A stretch of 20,480 nt of DNA, from NCBI GenBank assembly GCA_902462495.1, contig CABQCC010000018.1, forward strand, positions 1 to 20,480, in the 5' to 3' direction. This document shows, piece by piece, positions 10,301 to 17,041 of the stretch. The notes under the pieces were generated by a model. It saw only the letters and a list, made by a program, of their open reading frames with translations, did no database searches and was not told where the DNA came from. The stretch's first letter is position 1; every line of letters starts with the position of its first letter. Source of the stretch: an uncultured Eubacterium sp. Lineage in GTDB: Bacteria > Bacillota > Clostridia > Oscillospirales > Acutalibacteraceae. The translations under genes and the position numbers were made by a program.

Positions 10301-10876
10301 TCGTCACTTGATGTGGCAGAACAGGATTTCAAGTATCTCACATCTTCCAAGCCTGCTTTTTTGAGCAAATCAAATATGACATCGGCTCAAAAGGGAACAG
10401 CTATGCACACATTTATGCAGTTCTGCGATTATTCTGCGTCAAAGAATGACCTTGAAAATGAAATTGAACGATTGGTTTCGATGTCATTTTTGACCGAAGA
10501 ACAGGCAAACAGCCTTGACAGAAAAAAATTAAGCACTTTGTTCAACGGAGATTTCGCCCAACGAATGTTTGGCAGTGATAATATTTATCGTGAAATAAAG
10601 GTTTCGTCATTTGTTCCCGTTAATGAAATTGAGAAAACAGATTATACCGATGAGGTTTTAATTCAGGGTATAGCCGATTGTGTGTTTGAGGAAAACGGCG
10701 AACTTGTGCTTGTCGATTACAAAACAGACAGGGTAGACTCTGAAGAAGAATTGCTCGAAAGATACAAAAATCAAATTGCTTTTTACAAAAAAGCAGTGGC
10801 AAAAACATTAAATAAACCGGTAAAAGAGGCGCTTCTTTACTCGTTTTCACTAAATAAAGTGTGTATTTACAAATAA
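7370..10876 (+). CDS. addA: ATP-dependent helicase/nuclease subunit A (AddA)
   Basis: This 1168-residue protein is AddA, the 3'-5' motor and second nuclease of AddAB. Motifs in order: a Q-motif-like TIPQQNAI; Walker A AAAGSGKT with K29; LIVTFTNAAAAEMK (motif Ia); STIDSF; motif II DEYQD at 396-400; VGDVKQSIYKFR (motif III); an SKNFRSR stretch (motif IV); VMTVHRSKGLEFPV (motif V); LRVLYVAMTRAKE (motif VI); and the RecB-type nuclease VLVDYKTD with D1116 and K1118 near the C-terminus. All helicase and nuclease signatures are intact and the length is typical, so the protein should be active. It overlaps addB by 8 nt. No convincing terminator follows, so addA transcripts may run into the rpmE region. 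Confidence 0.97.
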   Translation: MTKWTIPQQNAIEARDSNILVSAAAGSGKTAVLVERVIKLITDVNLDVDVDKLLIVTFTNAAAAEMKSRIAKALLQIIKDDANNTNAHKQLALLPNARVSTIDSFCIGLVRENFFNLDIEQDFKILDNSENAVLEQTAMDEVLDFLYENDGDEFKALVDMFSSTKDDKGFAEVVNRISHFISSQAFPNKWLDEVCEKYNLDIKFENSFWSKYVVEETKSLLNIVDDLFKQSVAVLNVADEKHKKLFDALSDDRLIIDKLIENAETDKWDEMLDVINNLSFGRFPSVKCDEKDFVKSNRDLYKDIITKSIAPMYSVNSDDYINDCKVLYPVIKRLVETVKLYNQKQYEMKKEINSFTFSDIEHFAINLLFYPDESGKIFRTPLADELEDSFYEILVDEYQDTNDAQDKLFEILSNGKNRFMVGDVKQSIYKFRLAMPFIFTKKKDSYAHYKKGSGETYQKIILSKNFRSRKGVCDYVNFVCSNIMSKKVGGIDYNDEEMLNSHDDFKPSDVPSAQIKYVSTPDGENTIEYEARQIANLILKKIANKEQIKDGNTYRDIRYGDFAILLRSAKTKMNAVTDVLAQYGIPTVANNKVNLFDNKEIVILLNFLRVIDNPTQDIPLLATLMSVFYGYTADDISQAKVDCPYGNLYSAVSKSDVFSKFVDDLKKYREYASSMSVENFVRQIIGDTSYLSVISAMGNHEQRVQNVMLLVDIAKKFDNGENVGLTAFIRYVDSIIENKFNVESASVSEAGKDAVAVMTVHRSKGLEFPVCILAGASGKYNKDDITKGLIQLNPNHGIGLKVYDASRLCRYNSLQFSVLKDINNYEMMSENLRVLYVAMTRAKEQFISFISVSSKGVESYVDSLSKKLISSSASSVPVISPFVVKKVNTDAELLTLCALIHKDGKILRDMCSKDNIGFDALGDFKLGIEILDENKKPEQQEEQSASSNAELLAELREKLQFKYDRLELSAFTSKRTASSLDVAEQDFKYLTSSKPAFLSKSNMTSAQKGTAMHTFMQFCDYSASKNDLENEIERLVSMSFLTEEQANSLDRKKLSTLFNGDFAQRMFGSDNIYREIKVSSFVPVNEIEKTDYTDEVLIQGIADCVFEENGELVLVDYKTDRVDSEEELLERYKNQIAFYKKAVAKTLNKPVKEALLYSFSLNKVCIYK

Positions 10877-10890
10877 ATTGAAAAAAACAC

Positions 10891-10919
10891 TTGCATTTTG
10901 TGTTAAACTTTGTTATAAT
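10891..10919 (+). promoter_or_regulatory. Sigma-A type promoter for rpmE
   Basis: The -35 box TTGCAT (10891-10896) and a perfect -10 TATAAT (10914-10919) are separated by 17 nt. TG one base before the -10 (TGTTATAAT) makes it an extended -10. Transcription should begin near 10926, giving a leader of about 67 nt. The box quality suits a strongly expressed ribosomal protein gene. Confidence 0.75.
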
Positions 10920-10925
10920 TCTTGC

Positions 10926-10992
10926 GTTATAAGATTTAGTTGATAACAGCTATATTCTTTCGACTATCGGCAATTTAAGCGAGGTGAAAGTA
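10926..10992 (+). promoter_or_regulatory. rpmE 5' leader, possible L31-responsive element
   Basis: The untranslated leader can form either of two weak, mutually exclusive hairpins. One pairs GTTAT (10926-10930) with ATAAC (10943-10947). The other pairs 10939-10945 with 10965-10971 through 7 pairs, two of them G-U. L31 leaders that bind the protein product have been proposed in several bacterial groups. Matching this leader to one of those models is inference and needs a covariance search. Confidence 0.3.
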
Positions 10993-11196
10993 ATGAAAGA
11001 CGGAATTCATCCTGAATATAAGGCATGCACAGTTAAGTGTGCTTGCGGTGCAACATTTGAAACAAAGAGCACAAAGGGCGATATGAAGGTTGATATTTGC
11101 TCAAAGTGTCACCCATTCTATACAGGTAAGCAAAAGCTTGTAGATACAGGTGGACGTGTTGAAAGATTCAACAAGAGATTTGCCAAGAAGGGCTAA
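10993..11196 (+). CDS. rpmE: 50S ribosomal protein L31, zinc-binding (C+) form
   Basis: This 67-residue protein is bacterial L31, which bridges the 50S and 30S subunits near the central protuberance. The N-terminus MKDGIHPEY is highly characteristic, followed by CACG and CSKCHPFYTGKQK. The four cysteines C16, C18, C36 and C39 form the zinc site of the C+ type, as opposed to the zinc-free paralogue made under zinc starvation. The C-terminal GGRVERFNKRF is the standard rRNA-binding tail. I start at ATG 10993, which follows GAGGTG (10981-10986) by 6 nt; the upstream in-frame GTG at 10984 lies inside that ribosome binding site. The gene has its own promoter and terminator and forms a single-gene unit. 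Confidence 0.97.
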   Translation: MKDGIHPEYKACTVKCACGATFETKSTKGDMKVDICSKCHPFYTGKQKLVDTGGRVERFNKRFAKKG

Positions 11197-11208
11197 TCAA
11201 AAAATAAC

Positions 11209-11250
11209 GGCAACAGTTGGTATGACCTCTGTTGCCTTGTTTTTTCTTTT
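11209..11250 (+). terminator. Intrinsic terminator after rpmE
   Basis: GGCAACAG (11209-11216) pairs perfectly with CTGTTGCC (11229-11236). A small inner GGT/ACC stem sits in the loop, and the U-rich tail TTGTTTTTTCTTTT occupies 11237-11250. The tail ends immediately before the GGAGG of the next gene. Confidence 0.88.
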
Positions 11251-11259
11251 GGAGGAAGT

Positions 11260-11880
11260 ATGGAAGAGTACAGAACCGTGGAAATAGCTGCCGATGATTT
11301 TTTTATAGAAAAAAAGTCAAAGTTCATCGGTTATGCAAAACCTGTTAAAACCGCTGAGGAAGCAACAGAGTTTATTTCACAAATCAGGTCAAAGCATTGG
11401 GATGCAACTCACAATGTTTATGCCTATGTTTTGCGTGAAAACAATACCCAACGATATAGCGATGACGGAGAACCGAGCGGAACGGCAGGTGTTCCAATGC
11501 TCGATGTTTTGCTCAAGGAAAATCTTGTTGATGTTTGCGTTGTCGGCACACGATATTTTGGTGGAACTCTCCTCGGTGCGGGCGGTTTGGTTCGTGCATA
11601 CAGCCACACTTCAAAAATTGCCGTTGAGGCGGCACATATCATCACTATGGCAGAATGTGATGTGATGAGCGTTGCGGTCGATTATTCGTTCTATGAGAGA
11701 ATGAATATTCTTTTGTCCGATTTTTCCGCAAATATCAAGGACAGCGATTTTGCAGACAATGTAAAAATCACTTTTTCAATAAAAAAAGACAGGGTAGATG
11801 CTTTGCAAGCAAAACTCACCGATGTCAGCAACGGAAAATATATTCTTGAATATATCGGTTCTGAATTTGCACAGGTATAA
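11260..11880 (+). CDS. YigZ/IMPACT family protein (UPF0029)
   Basis: This 206-residue protein belongs to the YigZ/YvyE/IMPACT family. The N-terminal domain (about 1-125) holds the hallmark segments KKSKFIGYA, DATHNVYAYVLR, SDDGEPSGTAGVPML (68-81) and GTRYFGGTLLGAGGLVRAYS (96-115). The C-terminal part (about 135-206) is the smaller DUF1949-type ferredoxin-like domain. The eukaryotic relative IMPACT acts in Gcn2 signalling; the bacterial role is not settled, though nucleic-acid or translation-factor binding has been proposed from structure. GGAGG lies 4 nt before ATG 11260 and directly abuts the rpmE terminator, so there is no room for a separate promoter after that terminator. Expression therefore probably depends on read-through from rpmE. 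It converges on the metallophosphoesterase gene. Confidence 0.93.
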   Translation: MEEYRTVEIAADDFFIEKKSKFIGYAKPVKTAEEATEFISQIRSKHWDATHNVYAYVLRENNTQRYSDDGEPSGTAGVPMLDVLLKENLVDVCVVGTRYFGGTLLGAGGLVRAYSHTSKIAVEAAHIITMAECDVMSVAVDYSFYERMNILLSDFSANIKDSDFADNVKITFSIKKDRVDALQAKLTDVSNGKYILEYIGSEFAQV

Positions 11881-11917
11881 TAAAAAACAGGAGGTCGAGT
11901 GACTTCCTGTTTTATCT
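11881..11917. terminator. Bidirectional terminator between convergent genes
   Basis: A 13-pair stem (11884-11896 with 11901-11913, one G-U pair) closes a GAGT loop. It is flanked by A-rich sequence on the left and T-rich sequence on the right, so it gives a hairpin plus U-run in both directions. It serves the yigZ-like gene on the plus strand and the metallophosphoesterase on the minus strand. Confidence 0.87.
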
Positions 11918-11920
11918 GCT

Positions 11921-12763
11921 TTATTGGTTGACGTTGATTACATTTATTTCGGGATGATTGAACAGCCTGAAAGGAAATTCTGCGTTTCCGAGTCCTCGTG
12001 AAACAATCAGCTTCGGTCTGTCACCAAAAGAGCCTTTTGCATATTTCGGAAACAGTCCTTGACCGGGCGAAAACACAGGACCGATGAACGGCAGGCAAAA
12101 TTGACCGCCGTGGGCGTGCCCTGATAATTGCAGGTCAAAGTCATATTGCCTGTAATTCATTTCTTTTACATTTTCAAAATTTTCCGGGAAATGCGAAAGC
12201 ACGATTTTAAATCCGTTGTTTTTTTCCAATTCTGCAAAATACGGCGACATATCTTTGTAAACAAAAGTTCCGTTCTTGCGTGCTTTGTAGTCGTCAAAAT
12301 CCGCTTGGTTTTCATCAAGTCCGAGTATGCCGACATCAAAGCCTTTATCATCATAAACAGAAACTCGGTTCAGCAAAACAATAAAACCGATGTCCGACAG
12401 CTCTTGCATTATGCTTTCAAAGTTTTCAAGCCGTCTTTCGTGGTTGCCTGTGATGTAGTAGACCTTTGCAATTTTCACAAGTTCTTTGCCAAAGGTGAGC
12501 ATTTTCTCTTTGTTTTTGCATCGGTCGTTTATATAGTCACCCGTTATGCAGATGATGTCAGGATTGAGCTCTTGCGTTTTTTTCAGCACCTTGTCAAAAG
12601 GTTTTGAGTGTAGGTCGCTTAACTGAACAATTTTCAGACTTCCACAGTCGTCGGATTTTATATTATATTGAGTTATGTCAATAATATTGTTTTGCAGATA
12701 CAAAAAAATAATTATACCTGCAAGAACAATCAAAGCGATTGCCGTAATCAAGATATATTCCAT
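11921..12763 (-). CDS. Membrane-anchored metallophosphoesterase (YkuE/YaeI-like)
   Basis: This 280-residue calcineurin-like phosphoesterase has one N-terminal membrane segment (about residues 4-23, rich in I/L/V/A) and no cleavable-signal features, so the catalytic domain is tethered to the membrane. The metal-binding blocks are complete and in order: DLH (D50, H52), GDYIND (D76), GNHER (N107, H108), LSHFPENF (H191) and SGHAHGGQ (H216, H218). Such proteins are often annotated as phosphohydrolases acting on lipid or nucleotide phosphoesters; YaeI/YkuE-like members are usual annotation targets, but the substrate here cannot be read from sequence. It is transcribed alone, opposite to both neighbouring runs. 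An AGAGGTG lies just upstream of the start. The family call is strong; the biological role is unknown. Confidence 0.92.
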   Translation of the reverse strand: MEYILITAIALIVLAGIIIFLYLQNNIIDITQYNIKSDDCGSLKIVQLSDLHSKPFDKVLKKTQELNPDIICITGDYINDRCKNKEKMLTFGKELVKIAKVYYITGNHERRLENFESIMQELSDIGFIVLLNRVSVYDDKGFDVGILGLDENQADFDDYKARKNGTFVYKDMSPYFAELEKNNGFKIVLSHFPENFENVKEMNYRQYDFDLQLSGHAHGGQFCLPFIGPVFSPGQGLFPKYAKGSFGDRPKLIVSRGLGNAEFPFRLFNHPEINVINVNQ

Positions 12764-12779
12764 AAAACACCTCTTAAAT

Positions 12780-12808
12780 ATGATACATTTTTATTTTTTG
12801 TCCGTCAA
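12780..12808 (-). promoter_or_regulatory. Promoter for the metallophosphoesterase gene
   Basis: On the minus strand, TTGACG (12803-12808) and TATCAT (12780-12785) are 17 nt apart, a good sigma-A match. Transcription would start near 12773, only about 10 nt before the ATG and within the AGAGGTG ribosome binding site (12768-12774). Either the leader is extremely short or an upstream promoter is also used. Confidence 0.55.
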
Positions 12809-12828
12809 GATAAAAAAATAAAGGATTT

Positions 12829-12856
12829 TTGATATTTTTTGAGTATAGTATATATG
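12829..12856 (+). promoter_or_regulatory. Possible promoter for the dGTPase-dnaG-rpoD run
   Basis: TTGATA (12829-12834) is followed 16 nt later by TATATG (12851-12856), in an AT-rich stretch with other TATA-like choices (TATAGT at 12844-12849, TATATT at 12873-12878). A promoter is expected here because the upstream gene is divergent, but the exact boxes are uncertain. Confidence 0.35.
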
Positions 12857-12886
12857 GATAGAAGTTTTAAGTTATATTTTGTCGAA

Positions 12887-12891
12887 AGGAG
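12887..12891 (+). promoter_or_regulatory. Ribosome binding site fixing the dGTPase start at 12900
   Basis: AGGAG within an AAAGGAGAGAG stretch lies 8 nt before ATG 12900. The longer frame from TTG 12879 would place this site inside the coding sequence, so 12900 is preferred. Confidence 0.8.
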
Positions 12892-12899
12892 AGAGTAAA

Positions 12900-13904
12900 A
12901 TGGACAAGTGTATTCGTCAAATTTCCGAGGAAAACGAAAAGAAAATTTTGTCACCGCTTGCGTGCCTTTCATCGCAAAGTAAGGGCAGATTGAGAGAAGA
13001 ACCCGATTGTGAAATAAGAACCGCATTTCAGCGTGACCGAGACAGAATTATTCATTCACAATCTTTCAGACGATTGAAGCATAAAACCCAGGTGTTTCTT
13101 GCTCCGTCAGGTGACCATTACAGAACCCGACTTACACATACTCTTGAAGTTTCGCAAATTGCAAGAACCATTGCCCGTGCACTTCAACTCAACGAGGATT
13201 TGACAGAGGCAATTGCACTCGGTCACGATTTGGGTCATACACCTTTCGGACACGCAGGTGAAAGAGCACTTGCAAAGCTTTCTCCAAACGGTTTCAAACA
13301 TTATGAGCAGAGCGTTCGTGTTGTTGATATTTTGGAAAAGGACGGAAAGGGTTTGAACCTCACCGATGAAGTCAGAAACGGTATTTTGTGCCATACGATA
13401 GGTGAGGACGCCTATACCCTCGAAGGTCAAATTATTCGTATTGCGGACAAAATTGCGTACATCAATCATGATATAGATGATGCTATAAGAGCAGGAGTTA
13501 TGAACGAGGAGGATATTCCTCTTGATATAAGAATGAGTCTTGGTATGACAAAGAGCGAGCGTATTAACAATATGGTGCTCAATGTAATTGCCAATACCGA
13601 TGACAAGAAAATTCTTATGAGCGATGACTTTTGGGAACTTTTCAATGATTTGCACGACTTTATGTTTGTTGCTGTTTATAAAAATCCTGTTTGTAAGGGC
13701 GAGGAAGTAAAAGCCGTTTCAATGCTTGAACAGATTTATGAGCATTATTCCAAATTCCCTGAGGAAATGCCGGAGCAGTATGTCGGCATTGCTGAAAAAG
13801 AGGGAGTTGACCGTGCCGTGTGCGATTACATAGCAGGTATGAGCGATAATTATTCTGTTAAAGTGTTCAATCAGTTATATGTTCCTAAATTTTGGATAGA
13901 ATAA
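12900..13904 (+). CDS. Deoxyguanosinetriphosphate triphosphohydrolase-like protein (HD domain)
   Basis: This 334-residue HD-domain protein is of the dGTPase family, which removes the whole triphosphate from dNTPs and so shapes the dNTP pool. Seen in order: RTAFQRDRDRIIHSQSFRRLKHKTQVF (the family's N-terminal block, about 40-66), RTRLTHTLEVSQIAR with H80, the HD doublet H109-D110 in GHDLGHTPFGHAGE, and D183 in RIADKIAYINHDIDDA. All four metal ligands of the HD site are present. The protein is shorter than E. coli Dgt (about 505 residues) and resembles the shorter 'dGTPase-like type 2' proteins. Substrate preference among dNTPs is not predictable. The gene heads a run continuing into dnaG (36-nt gap) and rpoD, which ties dNTP control to replication priming; this arrangement is common in Clostridia. 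Confidence 0.94.
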   Translation: MDKCIRQISEENEKKILSPLACLSSQSKGRLREEPDCEIRTAFQRDRDRIIHSQSFRRLKHKTQVFLAPSGDHYRTRLTHTLEVSQIARTIARALQLNEDLTEAIALGHDLGHTPFGHAGERALAKLSPNGFKHYEQSVRVVDILEKDGKGLNLTDEVRNGILCHTIGEDAYTLEGQIIRIADKIAYINHDIDDAIRAGVMNEEDIPLDIRMSLGMTKSERINNMVLNVIANTDDKKILMSDDFWELFNDLHDFMFVAVYKNPVCKGEEVKAVSMLEQIYEHYSKFPEEMPEQYVGIAEKEGVDRAVCDYIAGMSDNYSVKVFNQLYVPKFWIE

Positions 13905-13940
13905 TTTATATGTATTAATTTACGGAAAGGAGTTTTGATT

Positions 13941-15683
13941 ATGCCGTCACTTTCGGACAGCTTTTTACAGGAACTTCGGCTTAAAACAGATGTTGTTGAT
14001 TTGATTTCAAGCTATGTTTCTCTCAAAAAACGAGGTAATACCTATGTTGGCTTGTGCCCGTTTCATAATGAAAAAACTCCGTCATTTACCGTTTATGAAA
14101 ATACGCAGAGCTTTTATTGCTTCGGTTGCGGAGCAGGCGGCGATGGTGTAAGTTTTATGCGTAAAATAGAAAATCTTGACTATATTGATGCCGTCAAGCT
14201 TCTTGCCCAAAGAGCAGGTATGCAAATGCCCGATGACGGCTACGATGATTCTTTGTCAAAAAAACGCAGAACTGTTTTGGAAATCAATCGAGAAACCGCA
14301 AGGTTTTATCACAATTATATGATGAGTGAGCAGGGAAAGGTCGGTTTGCAGTATTTCTTGAATCGTGGACTTTCTCAAAAGACTATTCGTCATTTTGGTT
14401 TGGGTTACGCTCCAAATAAGTGGGACGAGCTGTTGAAGCACCTCAAATCAAAGGGATATAATGTTTCCGATATGCTTGCGGCAGGCGTTGTCAGAAAAGG
14501 CGAAAAGGGATATTACGATTATTTCAGAAACCGAGTTATGACACCTATAATTGATGTCAGGGGCAATTTTATTGCTTTCGGCGGTCGTGTCCTTGACGAC
14601 TCAAAACCGAAGTATATCAACACTTCCGACACTTTGGCGTATAAGAAAACAAATGAAGTTTTCGGTCTTAATTATGCAAAGGACAGCGGAAAAGACAGTC
14701 TGATTTTGTGTGAGGGCTATATGGATGTCATTGCAATGCACCAAGCAGGTTTTACAAACGCTGTGGCAGGCTGTGGCACCGCTTTGACCAATGAACAGGT
14801 TAGACTTCTTTCCCGATATGCAAAGGAAATCATACTTGTTTATGATAACGACGAGGCAGGTCAAAAAGCACTTAACAAAGCTATTTCGCTGTTTGACCAG
14901 GTCGATATTGAAATAAGTATACCAACACTCAGCGATGGCAAAGACCCTGATGAGATTATAAAAAATGTCGGACGGGCACGGTTTGCCGATATGCTCGAAA
15001 ATTCGTCAAATGAGGTTGAATTTGCGATTATGAAACTTCGCAGAGATTTTAACTTGCAAACAACTCAGGGCAAAAGTCAGTTTGCAGGCGAAGCTGTAAA
15101 GATTCTTGCAAATGCAACGCCGATTGAACAGGATTTGTATTTGTCCCGTCTTGCCGACGAACTCGGAATTGAAAAGAGAGCACTTCAAGCACAGCTTGTT
15201 GAATACAGCACTCGTGTGGCGAAAGGCAGAAAAAAGCGAGAGTATAACAAAATCATTGATGACGATTTGCGTAAAACTCGTAAGGAGAGTTTTGAAGCCG
15301 ATACTTCAACCGTGTCGCTCAAGGCACAGGCAAGAGTTATCGGACTTCTTATGACTTATCCCGATTGCTATTCTTTGTGCAATGATTTAAGCTCCGATGA
15401 ATTTACGGCAGGCTTTTACAAAAAGGCTTATGAAACCGTTTCGCAACGAATCAGGGATAACTTATCACTTGAATTGATAATGTTCAACGAAGTGTTTACA
15501 GATGATGAAATGGGCAAGTTTACACGCCTTGTTTCGGCTTCGCAGAACAGCTCAAACCCTAAAAAGGAATTCACCGATTGCATTAATGTAATCGATAATG
15601 AATATAAAAAACAAAATTCAAAAAGCACTTCTGAAATGAATGATGATGACTTCAGAAACTTTTTTAACCAAAAGAATACATAA
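13941..15683 (+). CDS. dnaG: DNA primase
   Basis: This 580-residue protein is DnaG, which makes the RNA primers for replication. The CHC2 zinc finger is at the N-terminus (C39, H42, C60, C63 in CPFHNEKTPSF and FYCFGCGAGG). The catalytic TOPRIM core follows: the basic NRVMTPI...FGGR stretch, then E258 in LCEGYMDVIAMHQAG and the YDNDEAG metal site with D302 and D304. The C-terminal portion (about 450-580) is the poorly conserved helicase-interacting domain. ATG 13941 lies 8 nt after AAAGGAG (13926-13932); the frame is also open from a TTG at 13935, which is less likely. The gene sits between the dGTPase and rpoD, as part of a macromolecular-synthesis operon. Length and motifs are normal. Confidence 0.97.
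   Translation: MPSLSDSFLQELRLKTDVVDLISSYVSLKKRGNTYVGLCPFHNEKTPSFTVYENTQSFYCFGCGAGGDGVSFMRKIENLDYIDAVKLLAQRAGMQMPDDGYDDSLSKKRRTVLEINRETARFYHNYMMSEQGKVGLQYFLNRGLSQKTIRHFGLGYAPNKWDELLKHLKSKGYNVSDMLAAGVVRKGEKGYYDYFRNRVMTPIIDVRGNFIAFGGRVLDDSKPKYINTSDTLAYKKTNEVFGLNYAKDSGKDSLILCEGYMDVIAMHQAGFTNAVAGCGTALTNEQVRLLSRYAKEIILVYDNDEAGQKALNKAISLFDQVDIEISIPTLSDGKDPDEIIKNVGRARFADMLENSSNEVEFAIMKLRRDFNLQTTQGKSQFAGEAVKILANATPIEQDLYLSRLADELGIEKRALQAQLVEYSTRVAKGRKKREYNKIIDDDLRKTRKESFEADTSTVSLKAQARVIGLLMTYPDCYSLCNDLSSDEFTAGFYKKAYETVSQRIRDNLSLELIMFNEVFTDDEMGKFTRLVSASQNSSNPKKEFTDCINVIDNEYKKQNSKSTSEMNDDDFRNFFNQKNT
15575..15594. repeat. Near-perfect 20-nt palindrome inside the 3' end of dnaG
   Basis: The left half CGATTGCATT and the right half AATGTAATCG are inverted copies with a single G/T mismatch. 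It lies about 105 nt before the rpoD start. A weak TTGCAT (15578-15583) lies within it and a TATAAA (15603-15608) follows after a 19-nt gap. It may be a chance product of the coding sequence. Confidence 0.4.
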
Positions 15684-15698
15684 CACGAGGAGATTATT

Positions 15699-16820
15699 AT
15701 GGAAAAAAAGCAAGCACCTATGACAGAAGCAGAAAAGAAAGAAAATGCGTTTAAAAAAATAATCGAAAAGGGCAAGCAGGCAGGTCACCTCACAGCACAG
15801 GAAATCGACAACCTTATTGTTGAACTTGACCTTGATGTTGATGAACTTGAAAAGCTTAACGACCAAATCGATTCAAATAACATCAGCATTATTGATGACT
15901 TTTCATCAGAAGCACTTGATGGTATTTCTCTTGAAGTTGACCTTCCAAAGGAAACAGACGCCGCCGATTCTGTTGCAGTTAACGACAGTGCTCAGATGGA
16001 CGACCCGGTAAAGGTTTACCTCAAGGAAATCGGCAGAATTCCTCTTTTGACAGCTGAGGAAGAAATTGAACTTGCTATGAAAATAGCAGATGATGACGAA
16101 AATGCAAAGAAGCGTCTTGCAGAAGCAAATCTTCGTTTGGTTGTCAGTATTGCAAAGAGATATGTGGGCAGAGGTATGCAGTTTCTTGACCTTATTCAAG
16201 AGGGTAACCTCGGTCTTATTAAAGCAGTTGACAAGTTTGATTACACAAAGGGCTTTAAGTTCTCAACATATGCAACATGGTGGATTAGACAAGCTATCAC
16301 AAGAGCTATTGCCGACCAGGCAAGAACAATCCGTATCCCTGTTCATATGGTGGAAACCATCAACAAGGTAAAGAAAGCGCAGTCACAGCTTCTCCACCTC
16401 AACGGTCACGAAGCAACACCTGAAGAAATCGCAGAATATCTTGAACTCCCTGTTGATAAGGTAAGAGAGATTATCCGTGTTTCACAAGAACCTGTATCAC
16501 TCGAAACCCCTATCGGTGAGGAGGAAGATTCTCATCTCGGCGACTTTATTCCTGATGACGATGCGCTTGCACCGGCTGATGCCGCATCTATGAGCCTCCT
16601 TAAGGAGCAACTTGCAGAGGTGCTTAAAACTCTCACCCCAAGAGAGGAAAAAGTGCTCAAACTTCGTTTCGGTCTTGAGGACGGAAATCCAAAAACACTT
16701 GAAGAAGTCGGCAAGGAATTCAATGTAACTCGTGAGCGTATTCGTCAGATTGAAGCTAAGGCACTCCGCAAGCTTCGCCACCCAACAAGAAGTAAGAAAT
16801 TAAAGGACTTTTTAGACTAA
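15699..16820 (+). CDS. rpoD: RNA polymerase primary sigma factor SigA (sigma-70)
   Basis: This 373-residue housekeeping sigma factor is the typical size for Firmicutes SigA. An acidic region 1.1 occupies roughly 1-95. Region 1.2 starts at DDPVKVYLKEIGRIPLL (101-117). Region 2 contains ANLRLVVSIAKRYVGRGMQFLDLIQEGN and the -10-melting segment KFSTYATWWIRQAITRAI (187-204). Region 3 has PVHMVETINK and SLETPIGEEEDSHLGDFI. Region 4.2 is the -35-binding helix-turn-helix LEEVGKEFNVTRERIRQIEAKALRKLR (334-360). CGAGGAGA lies 7 nt before the ATG, 15 nt after the dnaG stop. It directs RNA polymerase to TTGACA/TATAAT promoters such as those seen in this window. No terminator follows, and its stop overlaps the next ATG by 1 nt (TAATG). 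Confidence 0.98.
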   Translation: MEKKQAPMTEAEKKENAFKKIIEKGKQAGHLTAQEIDNLIVELDLDVDELEKLNDQIDSNNISIIDDFSSEALDGISLEVDLPKETDAADSVAVNDSAQMDDPVKVYLKEIGRIPLLTAEEEIELAMKIADDDENAKKRLAEANLRLVVSIAKRYVGRGMQFLDLIQEGNLGLIKAVDKFDYTKGFKFSTYATWWIRQAITRAIADQARTIRIPVHMVETINKVKKAQSQLLHLNGHEATPEEIAEYLELPVDKVREIIRVSQEPVSLETPIGEEEDSHLGDFIPDDDALAPADAASMSLLKEQLAEVLKTLTPREEKVLKLRFGLEDGNPKTLEEVGKEFNVTRERIRQIEAKALRKLRHPTRSKKLKDFLD

Positions 16821-17041
16821 TGAAAGAAGAAAAAATTAAAAGAATAAATGAACTTGCTCACAAATCCAAAACTCCTGAGGGACTCACCGAGGAGGAAAAG
16901 GAAGAACAGGCGATTTTAAGACAGGAATATATTAATTCGTACAAAGCAAGCCTCATCGGTCAGCTTGAAAACACATATATTGTTCGTCCTGACGGAACAA
17001 AAGAACACCTTGAAAGAAAAAATAAAAAATGGGAAAATTAA
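16820..17041 (+). CDS. DUF896 family small protein (YnzC/UPF0291-like)
   Basis: This 73-residue, highly charged helical protein fits the DUF896/UPF0291 family. The N-terminal KEEKIKRINELAHKSKTPEGLTEEEKEEQAILRQEYINSY stretch (seen in parts: IKRINELA, GLTEEEKEEQ, LRQEYI) matches the family consensus of two antiparallel helices, and the tail has the usual 'tyvv.pdG..v..' motif as TYIVRPDGTKEHL. Bacillus YnzC lies in the LexA-controlled yneA operon, but no LexA-type box was noticed here. The biochemical role is unknown. The ATG overlaps the rpoD stop by 1 nt, and the gene's end overlaps the kinase gene by 13 nt, so it is translationally coupled on both sides. Confidence 0.88.
   Translation: MKEEKIKRINELAHKSKTPEGLTEEEKEEQAILRQEYINSYKASLIGQLENTYIVRPDGTKEHLERKNKKWEN

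Noticed and set aside
10886..10904. Possible terminator after addA (AACAC paired with GTGTT)
   Set aside because: Only 5 AT-rich pairs around a 9-nt loop, no U-run afterwards, and it overlaps the rpmE -35 box.
12879..12899. Longer dGTPase starting at TTG 12879
   Set aside because: The extra seven codons cover the AAAGGAG ribosome binding site of ATG 12900 and match no family feature.
13107..13655. A 182-codon open frame on the minus strand opposite the dGTPase gene
   Set aside because: It lies entirely antisense to a gene with a complete HD active site, resembles no family I know, and has no ribosome binding site that stands out. It is a by-product of the codon use of the real gene.
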